DNA of 64,000 nt from Xanthostigma xanthostigma (taxonomy: Eukaryota; Arthropoda; Insecta; Raphidioptera; Raphidiidae): assembly GCA_963575645.1 (NCBI GenBank), contig OY754465.1:55885901-55949900 (forward strand), read 5' to 3'. A program made the position numbers and the translations under genes. How positions within the stretch are numbered: position 1 is the stretch's first letter; each line of letters starts with the position of its first letter. Under the pieces are notes generated by a model. The model ran no database searches and was not told the origin of the DNA. It was given only the letters and a program-made list of their open reading frames with translations. This document shows positions 22,237 through 33,802 of the stretch, one piece after another.

Positions 22237-22555
22237 TATAATCCTATCAAAATGGAATGTGTTATTTATGTAATTTGTAAAAAAATGCTGGAAAGGTTAA
22301 TGTATTTTCCGAGACTACTTTAGAAAAGTGTCAAACTACGTTAAATATTCGGCAATATTATAATTTAAAATACAGTGATGTGGTTATGCTTTGTTGTGCC
22401 CTAAATAAATTTTATTATTATTATTATTATTATACCATTAAATGTGTCTCCAACTAAGGGCTGTCATCGACAATGTTATTCAAATTATTAACCTTCCCAG
22501 CATTTTTTTTTTTACAAATTACACAAGAAACACATTCCATTTTGATAGGATTATT
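22237..22555. mobile_element. Small MITE next to the hairpin
   Basis: ATAATCCTATCAAAATGGAA and AAAAATGCTGGAAAGGTTAA at the left recur inverted at the right (ACCTTCCCAGCATTTTT and CATTCCATTTTGATAGGATT). A TTA microsatellite lies inside at 22414-22432. Confidence 0.7.
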
Positions 22556-22865
22556 GTTTTTGTATTAAATCGCGTGCGGTGTGCGGGTAATGGCTAGTAA
22601 AAAATACGATATTTGCTATTCATTGGCATGGTTATCTACATAATATGTTCCAATTAATCAAAGCATGCTTAACTGATTTCTATCAATCAAACACTTTTTT
22701 GGCATACATTTTTGGAGACATTAGCCGGATGCGCAGTACCTGCTGTACCATGGTAAGTCAGGCAAACATATTTTTTCTTGTCCATCTATCTATCCTATCT
22801 GTACCACTGGTCAAAATTTCTACGTGAATCAAACACTTCGGGAAAAGTGGTACGTGAGCTCTCCA

Positions 22866-23189
22866 GCTATTACCGGATTTATGTTCGATTGGGAGAAGAA
22901 CTTTTTACTTATGAAAAAAAAAGTTCAGCTAGCCCATTAGCGTCTATATAGAGTCGATGTGCGAGAACGGCAGAGACTCCTTTGAGAGGACAGATGAATT
23001 ATTGAACTGGAAACTATTTTGCGGTCGCGTCGTCCATAAAATATTGACGACGAACGCTAAATAAAGAGCGGAAAGTAATTAAATCTGCGGAAAGAATTAC
23101 AGCACAAATTTTATCTGTCCGCTGGGTGCGTGACGGCAGCCCCACCTACCGTTCGCAATTTTTCATGCTCTTATAACATTGTGTCAAAT
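22866..23189. other. Unassigned interval
   Basis: No gene. The segment near 23115-23170 (CGCTGGGTGCG...CATGCTCTTATA) resembles, inverted, 34985-35030. Confidence 0.35.
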
Positions 23190-23600
23190 GATACTGGGTT
23201 GCAGAAAGGATACTCAAAAAATCTGATTTGACAATGATCTTAGTTTGTGAACATACTTATTTCCCAATATTAAAAGCATAGTAGTTTTAAATCGATCATG
23301 CTCAAAAAATAATTGACCGATTAAAACGATATTTTTCTTAAACTGTGTATTCATGTAATTAGCATCGTTTTTTGTATAGTTTCACTTCGAAATAACGTTT
23401 CTCTTCGCATTTTGAACAAAATTTAGCTTGAAAAGCGATCTTTTTCTATATTGAACAAATCATTTGTTTTTTTTGTGAGTACAATCTAATGTTCTAGAAT
23501 CTAGATGACAAGGAGTTTGAATACGAGATTAGATTGCTCCTGATGTATGAAAACTGTAATTATATGATTACAATCTAAGGTCATTGTTAAATCAAACAAA
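23190..23600. mobile_element. Family W MITE, longest copy
   Basis: GGGTTGCAGAAAGGATACTC and GACAATGATCTTAGTTTGTG at the left have inverted partners at the right (TTACAATCTAAGGTCATTGT). AGATTGCTCCTGATG lies inside. No coding. Confidence 0.6.
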
Positions 23601-23724
23601 AAGACCCAACATGAGTCTTTTACAAAAAGACTGTAATAACAATTAATATAAACCTTTACTTATCGAAAATTTTATACTCCGTTAAGGAGATATAGTGTTC
23701 ATGTTATTGCACTAAAAAAAAAAT

Positions 23725-24125
23725 TGCACTCCGGGAGTGCCGGCAGAAGTGAAAACTTGAATATTAACGTCTTACGAATTTTCGATCAGGTCACGTGTCC
23801 TGACGCGAGTTTAACATTTTTTACCCATTACAATAAAAGTGTAGGTACAAAAGTTTTCCTCTTACGAATTTTCGATCAGGTCACGTGTCCTGACGCGAGT
23901 TTAACATTTTTTACCCATTACAAAAAAAGTGTACAAAAGTTTTCGTCTTACGAATTTTCGATCAGGTCACGTGTCCTGACGCGAGTTTAACATTTTTTAC
24001 CCATTACAAAAAAAGTGTACAAAAGTTTTCGTCTTACGAATTTTCGATCAGGTCACGTGTCCTGACGCGAGTTTAACATTTTTTACCCATTACAAACAAA
24101 AAGTGTACAACGCCGCTAAAGAAGT
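23725..24125 (+). mobile_element. Family V element with four internal units of about 86 bp
   Basis: It starts TGCACTCCGGGAGTGCCGGC, a 15-bp palindrome plus GCAGAAGTGAAAACTT, and ends with the inverse AAGTTTTCACTTC. Four tandem units (from about 23770, 23861, 23946 and 24032) carry CGATCAGGTCACGTGTCCTG. The copy at 26995-27425 has about one unit, and an end fragment is at 53525-53580. Confidence 0.8.
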
Positions 24126-25254
24126 TTTCACTTCAAAAATCTATATTTTGGCTTTCTAGATCGAAGCCCCTTTCAGATCCGGCCAGACGTTTGTGAAATA
24201 TGAAGTAGATTATTTTGGACGGTATGTAGCCTTCAACTCCATGCAAAATTTTCAGTTCTAAAATTCCATGTTTTTACCCTTACTACTGACGTCACACGTG
24301 GCCTTGCTAGCAAACGACCACTAGTCGCCTAGTCACCAACTTTCAGGTTCTGAGCCCTCAACCCTAGTTCTAGCTCCTAGCCTTCCCATAGGCTTGAAAT
24401 TATGCAGAACTGAGCAAAGTGAACTACTTTATGATGCCAACTCCGGATCTACGATTTTTTCGAACCGGAACAGAAACTTGATAATGGCGCCTCCTCTCTC
24501 CAGCGCTTGAGATAAATTACTTAAAAAAAACTCATGGCTGGCATTTTTCGTGAGCGGGATATAAGAAGCCTTTAATAAATTTTCACTCTTTATTATCTAT
24601 TACCATATTATATTATGATTTTGGCGCCCCCTGAAACGGTCACCCCGGTTTGACACCCTCCCCCCTCCCAAGATCCGGGGCTGTGATGATCTATATATTC
24701 CAAAACTGTGATTTATGAACACTCATATCTTGGAAACTATATTTAGGCGTGCGAAATTTGGGATAGAGCTTCTTTATGGTAATTGTAACCCAGTTTCGTA
24801 ATTCGGAGATAGATGCGGGTCGAAAGGGGTTCGAAACTTCGCGAAATACTTGGACGGCTAACTCCGTGCACTATGATAATTATCATTCATTGTTGTTATT
24901 ATTATTGTAATGGCGCGATAAATGATAATGATTATGATCTCCAAACTATATTATCTTTATAATGCCAAAAACGTTGTCTGATATCTACTGTACCTATACT
25001 TGCCAGGGGAATAAGGTAGGTACAAGCATCTACCCTCGGTCTTTACGTAGGTATTAATAATTAAAGAAGTCAAAGACCTCAATTTACACGGCTCTTTATA
25101 GCGCGTTTAGACAACGTATTGCTCTCGTAATTTTTTAGAATCGACAATGAACTACCTACGTACGAACACATAAAGCAAATAGCTCCATTGAAAACATAAA
25201 GTGAAACACAAAGTGAAAACATGCTTTTTCTGAAAAAAAAAAACAACGGCATAC
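24126..25254. other. Unassigned interval
   Basis: About 1.1 kb of mostly single-copy-looking sequence, moderately GC-rich at 24280-24500. No coding frame or repeat family recognised. Confidence 0.4.
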
Positions 25255-25900
25255 AGAGCCATCTGTTGAACGTTAAGACAACACACACTATACTAAATAT
25301 TTTACAGCAACGGGAGTGCCATCTGCAGAATACAGCGCCATCTGTTGGACTTTAAAACAACACACGCTATACTAAATATTTTACGGCAATGGGAGTGCCA
25401 TCTGTTGAATACAGCGCCATCTGTTGGACTTTAAAGCAACACTCGCTATACTGAATATTTTACGACAGTGGGAGTGCCATCTATTAAATATAGCGCTGTC
25501 TGTTGGACGTTGAAGCAACACACGCTATACTAAATATTTTACGGCAATGGGAGTTCCAACTTCCATCTGTTGAATACAGCGCCGTCTGTTGGACTTTAAA
25601 GCAACACTCGCTATACTGAATATTTTACGACAGTGGGAGTGCCATCTATTAAATATAGCGCTGTCTGTTGGACGTTGAAGCAACACACGCTATACTAAAT
25701 ATTTTACGGCAATGGGAATGCCATCTGTTGAATACAGCGCCGTCTGTTGGACTTTAAAGCAACACTCGCTATACTGAATATTTTACGACAGTGGGAGTGC
25801 CATCTATTAAACGCTGTCTGTTGGACATTGAAGCAACACACGCTATACTATATATTTTACGGCAATGGGAGCGTAATCCGTTGAACGTAACAGCAACATA
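25255..25900 (+). repeat. Satellite of about 79 bp with a two-unit higher-order pattern
   Basis: Eight units, anchored on CGCTATACTAAATATTTTAC at about 25289, 25369, 25447, 25526, 25611, 25690, 25770 and 25844. Two variants alternate from the second unit on: TACTAAAT...GGCAATGGGAG and TACTGAAT...GACAGTGGGAG. Each unit includes CGCC(A/G)TCTGTTGGAC. There are no spacers or leader, so it is not a CRISPR. Confidence 0.9.
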
Positions 25901-26099
25901 CGCTAACCAGACTGAGCACAAGCAAGGCGTAAATATAAATCCCAATTATATGGATTTCTCCTGAATCGATTTTAGCTGTTTACACATCGTGATAAAACTT
26001 TCCCTCATTAAAACGAAGAGAACGATGTACTCTTCATCAATTAACACACTCAAATCGGCACCAGACTCTTTTTTTTTCCTTCCGGTATTTATCTTCTAT

Positions 26100-26735
26100 A
26101 TAATATATAAAATTCTCGTGTCACAATTTTGGCCGCGCTAATCTCCAGGACCACTGAACCGATTTTAATGAAATTTTGTAAATGTGTGCTTGGTGCAGCT
26201 TACGCTATTGGATCGTTTTTATTAAATATTTTGTACAAAATTACGCAGTTTTCTGAAAAAAAAAAATGTTTTAGTAACATGTAACGACATCTGATAGAAT
26301 TTACTCAAAGCTATTAGTGCAAAATCAAACAATAAAAAATGTTTTAGTACCAAGTAGCGACATCTGATAGAATTCGCTTAAAGCTATTAGTTCAGAAGCA
26401 CATCTGGTAGAATTTGCTCAATGCTATTAGTTCAGAAGCAAACAAAAAAAAGTTTTAGTACCAAGTAGCGACATCTGATAGATATCGCTCAAAGCTATTA
26501 GTTCAGAAGCACATCTGATAGAATTTGCTCAATGCTATTAGTTCAGAAGCACATCTGATAGAATTTGCTCAATGCTATTAGTTCAGAAGCAAACAAAAAA
26601 AAGTTTTAGTATCAAGTAGCGACATCTGATAGAATTCGCTGAAAGCTATTAGTTCAGACGCCGGGCCGCAAACGAAATACATTTTGCAGAATTTATCTAT
26701 CGCACCCGGGTGAAACCGGGACGGACTGTAAGTAT
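26100..26735 (-). mobile_element. Family N retroposon with internal minisatellite
   Basis: On the minus strand it runs from GTCCCGGTTTCACCCGGGTG through the repeat block to AAATTTCATTAAAATCGG, GGAGATTAGCGCGGCC and GACACGAGAATTTTATATA, an RTE-type tail. The block CATCTGATAGAA occurs seven times (26287-26633), spaced about 40 or 70 bp. Other copies: 40965-41312 and 43285-43700. Confidence 0.7.
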
Positions 26736-26994
26736 ATAGATAGAAAAATCGTTCCGCACCCCGTATATAATATTACAAAAGCTTCGTGTATCTTCGGATC
26801 CTGTTTAAAGATGACAGTCGTCCTGACACATAGTTCAGTGGACTGACAGCAGACACGAGACACTAATGACCGTGGAATATTGTCTGCACGCGCCTATCGC
26901 GGATGAAACGTATCTAAGAAAAAGACGCGTGTCGCCCCGCCCGTTTCCCTCGTAGCTCCCGTTTCCAGGACGAAGTAGATGAACGTTAAAAGAA

Positions 26995-27425
26995 AACGGG
27001 TTGCACTCCGGGAGTGCCGGCAGAAGTGAAAACTCTGTATCGTTCCAATTTTAGTATATGTACTGCCGAAGCAAGTACGGTAGACGTGCCTCAACAACTC
27101 GTATATATACTTAGCGTTACTCATAAATCCACTACTAGTGAGAATCGTTTTTACAAACATTTGATTTTGTCAAAATATATTCATTAAATCAAAAAACTGT
27201 TTCTTGCATTTGAAAGACAATTGCTTATTCCATTAAAATATGTGATTACATTTCGTATTTATTTTAAAATAGCTAAGCAAAAAAAACAAAAAAGTTTTCG
27301 TCTTACGAATTTTGTCTTACGCATTTTCGATCAGGTCTTACGAATTTTCGATCTGATGCGAGTTTAACATTTTTTACCCATTACAAAAAAAGTGTACAAC
27401 GCCGCTAAAGAAGTTTTCACTTCAA
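26995..27425 (+). mobile_element. Family V element, short copy
   Basis: TGCACTCCGGGAGTGCCGGC at the start and CGCCGCTAAAGAAGTTTTCAC at the end, as at 23725-24125 but with only one scrambled internal unit near 27300-27400. It directly abuts a family B end. Confidence 0.75.
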
Positions 27426-27650
27426 AAACTCGGGTCGCAGTGCGAAACCTTGCCACCAATATATAGTGTATTTGTATTATAGGCAGTGTAGCTCCCTTAT
27501 TAGTGTATTTGCCTAAGGTATTGGCGTCGGTCGGATGGCGGGACCTAGGGGTATATAATAAGTACGGGCATTATAACTTTCGAAGGAATTAATTGATTGT
27601 AACGAAATTAGGACCAAATATTGAAATCCATCACCGCACGAAGCCCATAT
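27426..27650. mobile_element. Family B fragment, rearranged
   Basis: CTCGGGTCGCAGTGCGAAAC (one end, inverted) is followed by TTGGCGTCGGTCGGATGGCG (the other end, direct) and CATCACCGCACGAAGCCCAT. Both ends in close apposition imply an internal deletion with inversion or two overlapping copies. Confidence 0.6.
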
Positions 27651-28670
27651 GAATTTTGACAACTTTTTTGGTGAGTTTTGACAAAATTTTGGGTGAATTT
27701 TGATAAAGTTTTGAGTTATTTTCTAGTATTATTTTTTAGTCAAAACAACGAGTTTTGATTCTGATTTCGATGTTATTAAAAATAAATTTTAAATTCCAAT
27801 TTCAAAATTCTTAATTTGACAAAAAATTGGGCCTCATTAGACTTCAATAAGCCCAGAAAAACCTAGATTCGCCCCTGCAAATAACACAACATTAAAAAAT
27901 GATAGAATACATAGAACAAAAAATACAACTGTTCTTATGAAATTTTTAACGAAAATAGAGTGTGACATAATCCGTTTAAGTCACGTAGTGAAAATTCTAT
28001 AGCAGTAAGCCGTTTCTTTTCAATAAAAAAAAAAATAGCGAGACGTCAACAAGGTTACAATTTGATTTTCCAGTCTCCACAGGCGTTAGTAGTACCATAA
28101 CCTCACAAAGGACACAATGCGGCTGATCAATGTAATAAAATATAAAGCTGGGGTGCACTTCAAACACTCAACGTTGTCAAGTACTTTCAGATAAGCTAAA
28201 AGCTTAAAATTTTATTTGATTATAAAAACGCTCTGCAGTTTTCGATTTATTTAATGGACTACACGCGACCCAAACACTCGCTTAAATATTTTTTTTTTAT
28301 ACTGACAAAACGTTTTTTTTATTCAAATATGATAACGCGTCTTTCCGTATTTGTGTTCAACAGTTCAGGGTTGGAAAGCATATTTTCTATTTGTTATCAC
28401 AATAGGCATGGTGACAGATTTTGAAATCCCGTTCTATGATGTAGGCACACGTCTACTATTTCCGAAAAAAACATTATTTCAACAATAAATTAAATTTTAA
28501 CCCAAATGGTTGCATTTTTATCTTTCTATTTTGACTTACGCGCGAAAACGCTGGTAAATGTCATGGCGTTGTTTCTGACGTCACGAATGCATGCGCTTGC
28601 CTCGTGCCTATGTTCAACAAAGAAAGTCAACAAATATTTTGTGTGTTGAAAATGAATTCCAACGGTTATT
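27651..28670. other. Unassigned interval
   Basis: Short imperfect TTTTGA(C/T)AAA-type repeats lie near 27655-27715. Nothing else was recognised. The stretch just before 28670 would be the upstream intron or 5' region of the THAP relic. Confidence 0.4.
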
Positions 28671-28674
28671 ATAG

Positions 28675-30199
28675 TGTTGTGCGGTCCCTCTGTGCAAAAA
28701 CACAACAATAACAACACCTACAAATTGTTTGTTTACGTTTCAAACAAGAAAAAAAGTGAGAAATGTGTGGGTAAAGCTCGCGCAGCGAGACCCAAAAGAT
28801 GTAGCTACGAGTTCGAATATGTGTGAAGACCACTTTGATGTAAGTAATTAGTAATTACTATAGATACATAGAATAGATTTGTAACTCAAAATCTTTGTTT
28901 CATATTAAATAATTAAAGTAATGGATAAGAAATTTACTGAGGTTATGTTTGTTTTGGACTGAGTTGTCATTCTTGTTATGTATCAATTTTTATAGACTTA
29001 TTATTCTCCTTTCAGCTGCCTAATGATATGAAAACTATAATATGAAGTATCATTTGATGGGGTCGGTATCACAAGTGCGTATGAACCAACTGTGTATTCT
29101 CAAAAAAATTGCATGCCAAATTGCCAACAACACGAATATCTGATTATACATAGAAGCGAAAAACGATGGCTCTTGAATTATGTGAAAAGCAATTAAAAGA
29201 AAGTAGTATGGTTACAGAATGTATCGATTTTGAAGAAGTTGCTTCCGGAAGTTCAGGTATTACATGTTTTTCTAAGATTTATGTATGTAATTGCATGCCA
29301 GGATTTAATGCAATAAGAGAGTTTAAAATGTTATTATGTAATTAACAAAATAATGACAGAAGTTGGTAATTTATTTTGGACGTTTGTTACTTTTCATAAA
29401 ATCTATAAGTGATGTGATTCGAACCATATTTTTACTCGAGTGAATTTGTCTCAGTACCTAATCGAGAAAAATTAAATTTTACTGCAAAAAATACAATATT
29501 ATGTTTTTTTCGCTGCGAAACGTTACATTGATGTTTTCCTATGCATATCGAATAAGAACATTGATTTTTTCAATACGTCGAATAAAAACATTGACACATA
29601 TATTTTTTAATAAAGATTAACAAAGTAGAAAAATGAGGCATTTCTTTGAATTATATTATTTGTTAGCATTTCTGTTTTGTTGTTGTCGTTTGTTATTGTA
29701 TAAACTATAGTAAATTATAAGTGTTTATGTAAAAGACCCTTGTATATTTCACTGCGATAACTAAGTGTTATAAGATAAATATCGGCAGATGAGATAGAAA
29801 AAGGGATGCTGTTTTTAGGACATTCTTGCACAAACTGTTGTAGAGTTAACTGCTTAAAATTGAATATCATACTCATAGTAAATAATTAAATTCTTTTATG
29901 TAATTGTTATTTTATTTCTACGTTAATTCCAACTATTGTTAATTTCTCACTATTAAAGTGAAATAGATAATTGTGTTCATATTTTTATAAAATAAAAGTT
30001 ATATTGAAATAGTATAAAATTATTATTATTGTTTCAAAATAAAAGTTTACATATATTATATGTTTAATTAGTTTATATTCTGTTTCTAGTTCTGCACAAT
30101 CTTGAAGAAGCTCAGCAAGTAACATAAAAAATGATAGATAAATCAATTCAAGTACAAAAACATTCAGAAGTAAAGCTAAACAAACAGAAGTCAAATTGA
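28675..30199 (+). pseudogene. Degenerate intron-containing THAP zinc-finger gene
   Basis: Exon 1 (28675-28839) opens CCAVPLCKN and ends MCEDHFD, giving the C2CH zinc ligands, with the conserved Trp in VRNVWVKLAQRDP; it stops at GTAAGT. Exon 2 (29016-29256) follows CTTTCAG, opens LPNDM, and in a shifted frame gives KYHLMGSVSQVRM, a stretch I recall following the THAP fold in related insect proteins. It ends GSS before GT. Exon 3 (30090-30199) follows TTTCTAG in the matching phase: VLHNLEEAQQVT, a TAA stop, then KSIQVQKHSEVK. Splice phases agree throughout, but the frameshift in exon 2 and stops in exons 2 and 3 mark decay. A TAG just before exon 1 means the start codon lies in an undetected exon or is lost. 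An open stretch at about 30460-30641 (SFHMESASDCSEMVEAG) may be a further exon. THAP domains bind DNA and occur in host regulators and P-element transposases; which this was is undecided. Confidence 0.75.
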
Positions 30200-30641
30200 T
30201 AAAACAGATGAAATCACCTTTGAGAAGAACAGTTAAAATATGTTATCGATTGAAAAAAATTATATTGTAATTTTTTTATTTTTAAATAAATATAGAATAA
30301 ATGTTCAACTATTAGAAAGTACCCCCCAAACTTCCTTAATAACCCATATGATCAATTGAAAAAAAATCCTATTATATTTTTTTCCTTTTTAAATAAATAT
30401 AGAATAGATGTTCTAGTAGAAAATACCACTTCCTTATAAAGAACAATCAGAATGCGATACTTTTAATATACTCCCTCTGTAACTCGCGCAGAATTATCAC
30501 CATCGACAAAATCTTTTCATATGGAATCTGCTTCTGACTGCAGCGAGATGGTAGAAGCTGGTAAAAAACCAGGATTTAAAAATTTTAGAATGTACGTTAA
30601 AGAAAATCAAAGAATCCACGTTCTGGCATACCTATAAAGTG

Positions 30642-31784
30642 TTATTACTTAATTAATTTGATTCAAGAGCAGACAAATATCCTCTCTAACCTTATTTTAA
30701 TCTGTCTAAAAAAAATAAATTAATATTTCTTTCCGTGAACTTGCTTTTGCGAGACCTTGGCCGGCGCACTCCGTGCGCTATGATTGACTGAATTATTATA
30801 CAAATTTAATACAAAAATTGACAACTGATGATTTATTAGTTTAAAATAAACAATTAGATATTGTATTTATGGCTGTATTTTTTTAAAAGTAGGTACCTAC
30901 TTTGACTTTGTAGTAAAAACTGTGTGACTTTCTTTAGCTGCGAGTTAACTAACCTCAAAAATAACAGCTATGACAAGTGTTATAAAGGGTTGTGTGAGTT
31001 AAATTATACCTCGCACTAAAGATTAATAACAATGTAATTACAATGAAGTTTTTACATTTCTAAATTCAGATGAACAAACATCTTTATTTGATGGAAGAAA
31101 CTCTCCCAACATCAACAAATCAATTTTGGGCAAATTAGAACTATTCGCCTTAATAAAACCTTGTTCCATTATATTTATCACACGAAGATGAATAAAATAA
31201 ACAACAAATCAACTAATATATTGCAGAAGTGAATGATATTAACAAAAATTCAAGCGACACACGTTGATTTATTACTTCAAGTGTATACAAATGAATTATA
31301 TTCTTTTTGGTTCTAGCATTCGTGACGTAATTCACTCTGATTGGTGTTTCAGTCAACATGGCCGATTACAGTATTTTATACTTTTATTTTATTAAAAATC
31401 TTATTAATTTTAATATTTATGTTAAAACTGAGTCATTTTTTAGAATCTTCTCAACATATATTTTTCTCTAAGACCATTTATTCTTTGATTCTTTTATACT
31501 GTCCTCACGCCTATTATCTACCAAGGTGTGAAATTGGCGGCCCCCGCGACACGCCCGCGACCTGTACCATGAAGAAAAAAGTCGTCAGTGCGAGTAAAAA
31601 TAGAGACGCATGAATGTTCCGTATCGTTGTAACAATTTAATGTAGTATACAATCATCGCGTAGGATGGCAGCACTTTCGCTTATTTGCAACCCTTTCATG
31701 ATGCACGTATTACAAAAACCTAATGATTTTCTTCTTTTTAATGCATTGAGGTATAAGTTTCAATTTTTTTACAGGACTATGTAG
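30642..31784. other. Unassigned interval
   Basis: No gene recognised. The 90-codon frame at 31341 has no family features and is compositionally ordinary for this DNA. Confidence 0.4.
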
Positions 31785-31925
31785 TTCTCGATCTTAGTTG
31801 ATATTAATTTCAATTTGATATCTCTATTCTGAGAAAAAGTGTCCGAACGGAAAAACAGACAGACAGACGAATAACAGAATGATTTTACAAGGGTTTCTTT
31901 TTTTTCACTCGTACGGATCCCTTAA
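31785..31925 (+). mobile_element. Retroposon 3' tail
   Basis: GTGTCCGAACGGAAAAACAG, ACAGACAGACGAATAACAGA and ACTCGTACGGATCCCTT resemble terminal segments of insect non-LTR elements. Assignment is by general pattern only. Confidence 0.4.
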
Positions 31926-32017
31926 AAAATTACCAACATTTAAAATGAGAAGCAAAAAACTGCAAAAATCGAATTCCTTAATACTATACTTTTGAAATTA
32001 AGAATGCTTACAGAAAA

Positions 32018-32899
32018 AATTTTGAAAAAAAGTTTGACGCTGCAGGCCATCCCTGTAACTCCCCGCTATTTTCGAGTTCAAAACGCTCAAAAATATATAA
32101 AATATAGCAAGAAGTTTATTTTTTAGCTCTTCGAGCTCAAAAAAAAACCACTTTGTTACGAAATTTTCGTTCACGATATCTCATGAACAAATGAACCGAT
32201 TTTGATGCGATTTGCGGCAGTCGACGCAATTTTTTAACCTTAAAATGTAATTTATTACAAAAAAATCGAACTCATAAGAATTTTACGAGTAATTTAAAAA
32301 ATAACACTTTTTTACAAATTTTTCGTTCACGATATCTCGTGAACAAATGAACCGATTTTGATACGGTTTGCGGCGATCGACGCAGTTTTTTTAACCTAAG
32401 AAAGTAAATTATTACAAAAAAATCGAATTGATAATAATTTTACGAGTAATTTTAAAAAATTACTTTTTTCCTAATTTTTCGTTCACGTTATCTCATGAAC
32501 AAATGAACCAATTTTGATCTGGTTTGCGGCGATCGACGCAGTTTTTTTAGCCTAAGAAAGTAATTTATTACAAAAAAATCGATCTGATAACAATTTTAAG
32601 AGTCATTTTAAAAAAACACTTTTTTACGATTTTTTCGTTCACGGTATTTCGTGAACAAATGAACCGATTTTGATGCGATTTGCGGAAATCGACGCAGTTT
32701 GTTAAGGAGAAGAGCTGATTAGATTTTGGAATTAATAGGTTTAGTACTTTAGAAGATATTTTACAAAAACAAATCTTTAAAAATTTTTGAAACATGTTTT
32801 TTAAGATTTCTCAAAATTTTTTGGGCCGAATCATTTCAAATTTTCAGGAAGTCTAAGTTCACCAAGATCACGTCAGATGCCGCAAACCGCGTTTCAGTC
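32018..32899 (+). repeat. Family E element with four internal units
   Basis: Same start as 19636 (ATCCCTGTAACTCCCCGC) and the same right part (GATCACGTCAGATGCCGCAA). Tandem units begin at about 32159, 32318, 32478 and 32629, one more than the other copy. Confidence 0.75.
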
Positions 32900-33802
32900 G
32901 GACATTCAGATATCAGTTCTATACTTGAAGGGCGAAGAAGTGCAAGTAAGTTATGTCTTGCTTGTTTATTTTTGTAATTTTCTAAAGTCTTGTCCCAACA
33001 CTGGCCTATTATGAACAAAGCTAATTAATAAATCCATATCAATATCAATTTTAAACACAATGAGCAGCACAAGGTAGGTAAGTAGGTAGGTATAGGTAAA
33101 AACGTGCGCGCACATCTGTCGTCGTCAACAGATTTGTATGAAATTACGTGGTCCACTGCATCGGACCGACCGCCGTCGTGCCGAGGAGCGACGTACGGTA
33201 ATCCGTTGAGTATTGTTGCAAGGGTTACATGCCCGTCGCGTTAACAAACACCCACACTAACCTATTGAACACTGCGCATCGGTCCGTCATAAAAATCGGG
33301 TCGTTATCCGTTGTCGTTAACAAGAGGCCTAAATCATCTTTGGGGTAGAAAATACACTGTAGGTACTTACACTATTTGAGTGGATAAAACGACAGCAAAA
33401 AGTAGATATTTACCTGAAACAAAGAAAATAAAAATTACACATTACAAACCGGGACTAGTATATTTATAAAACATACAGTTTTGCGTCCGGATGAAGCCGG
33501 GACGGGCCGCTGTTTATGAATATTATTCGTTCGTAGTGAGAAATCCTGTATGCCGATATGTGGATCAGCGTTATTTCATTAGCTCCGGGTCGGGTGCTGT
33601 CTCTTTATGTGTACACATTCCTGAAGGGATGTGTTGTTGTGTGTGTTGTTGAACCCACGTGCACACTTCGTGGTTCGTTAAAAACAAACTTAATTTGCCA
33701 ATGACACCGCCGCGTCGTGTGTCTTCCTTTTTCCTTTTCTGTAGACAACCGCCCGATCACACACGACCCACTACAAAATGTACTGCTTACGTTGTCATGT
33801 AG
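32900..33802. other. Unassigned interval
   Basis: A relatively GC-rich patch at 33100-33310 (CGACCGCCGTCGTGCCGAGG and neighbours) contrasts with its surroundings but has no long frame. A (GGTA)n-like run is at 33073-33099. TTTGCGTCCGGATGAAGCCG at about 33480 matches other retroposon pieces. Confidence 0.4.

Larger units (their letters stand above)
21305..22865. mobile_element. 1.56-kb transposon remnant with inverted repeats of about 190 bp
   Basis: Left GAGCTCACGTACCACTTTTC is matched at the right by ...AAAAGTGGTACGTGAGCTC. The homology continues through CAAAAAAGTGTTTGATTGATAG. No transposase frame survives. The interior holds two further hairpin elements, so the original core is displaced. 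Confidence 0.75.

Noticed and set aside
25255..25900. Regular direct repeats resembling a CRISPR array
   Set aside because: The units are contiguous and homologous across the full 79 bp, with no unique spacers or cas genes, in eukaryotic DNA.
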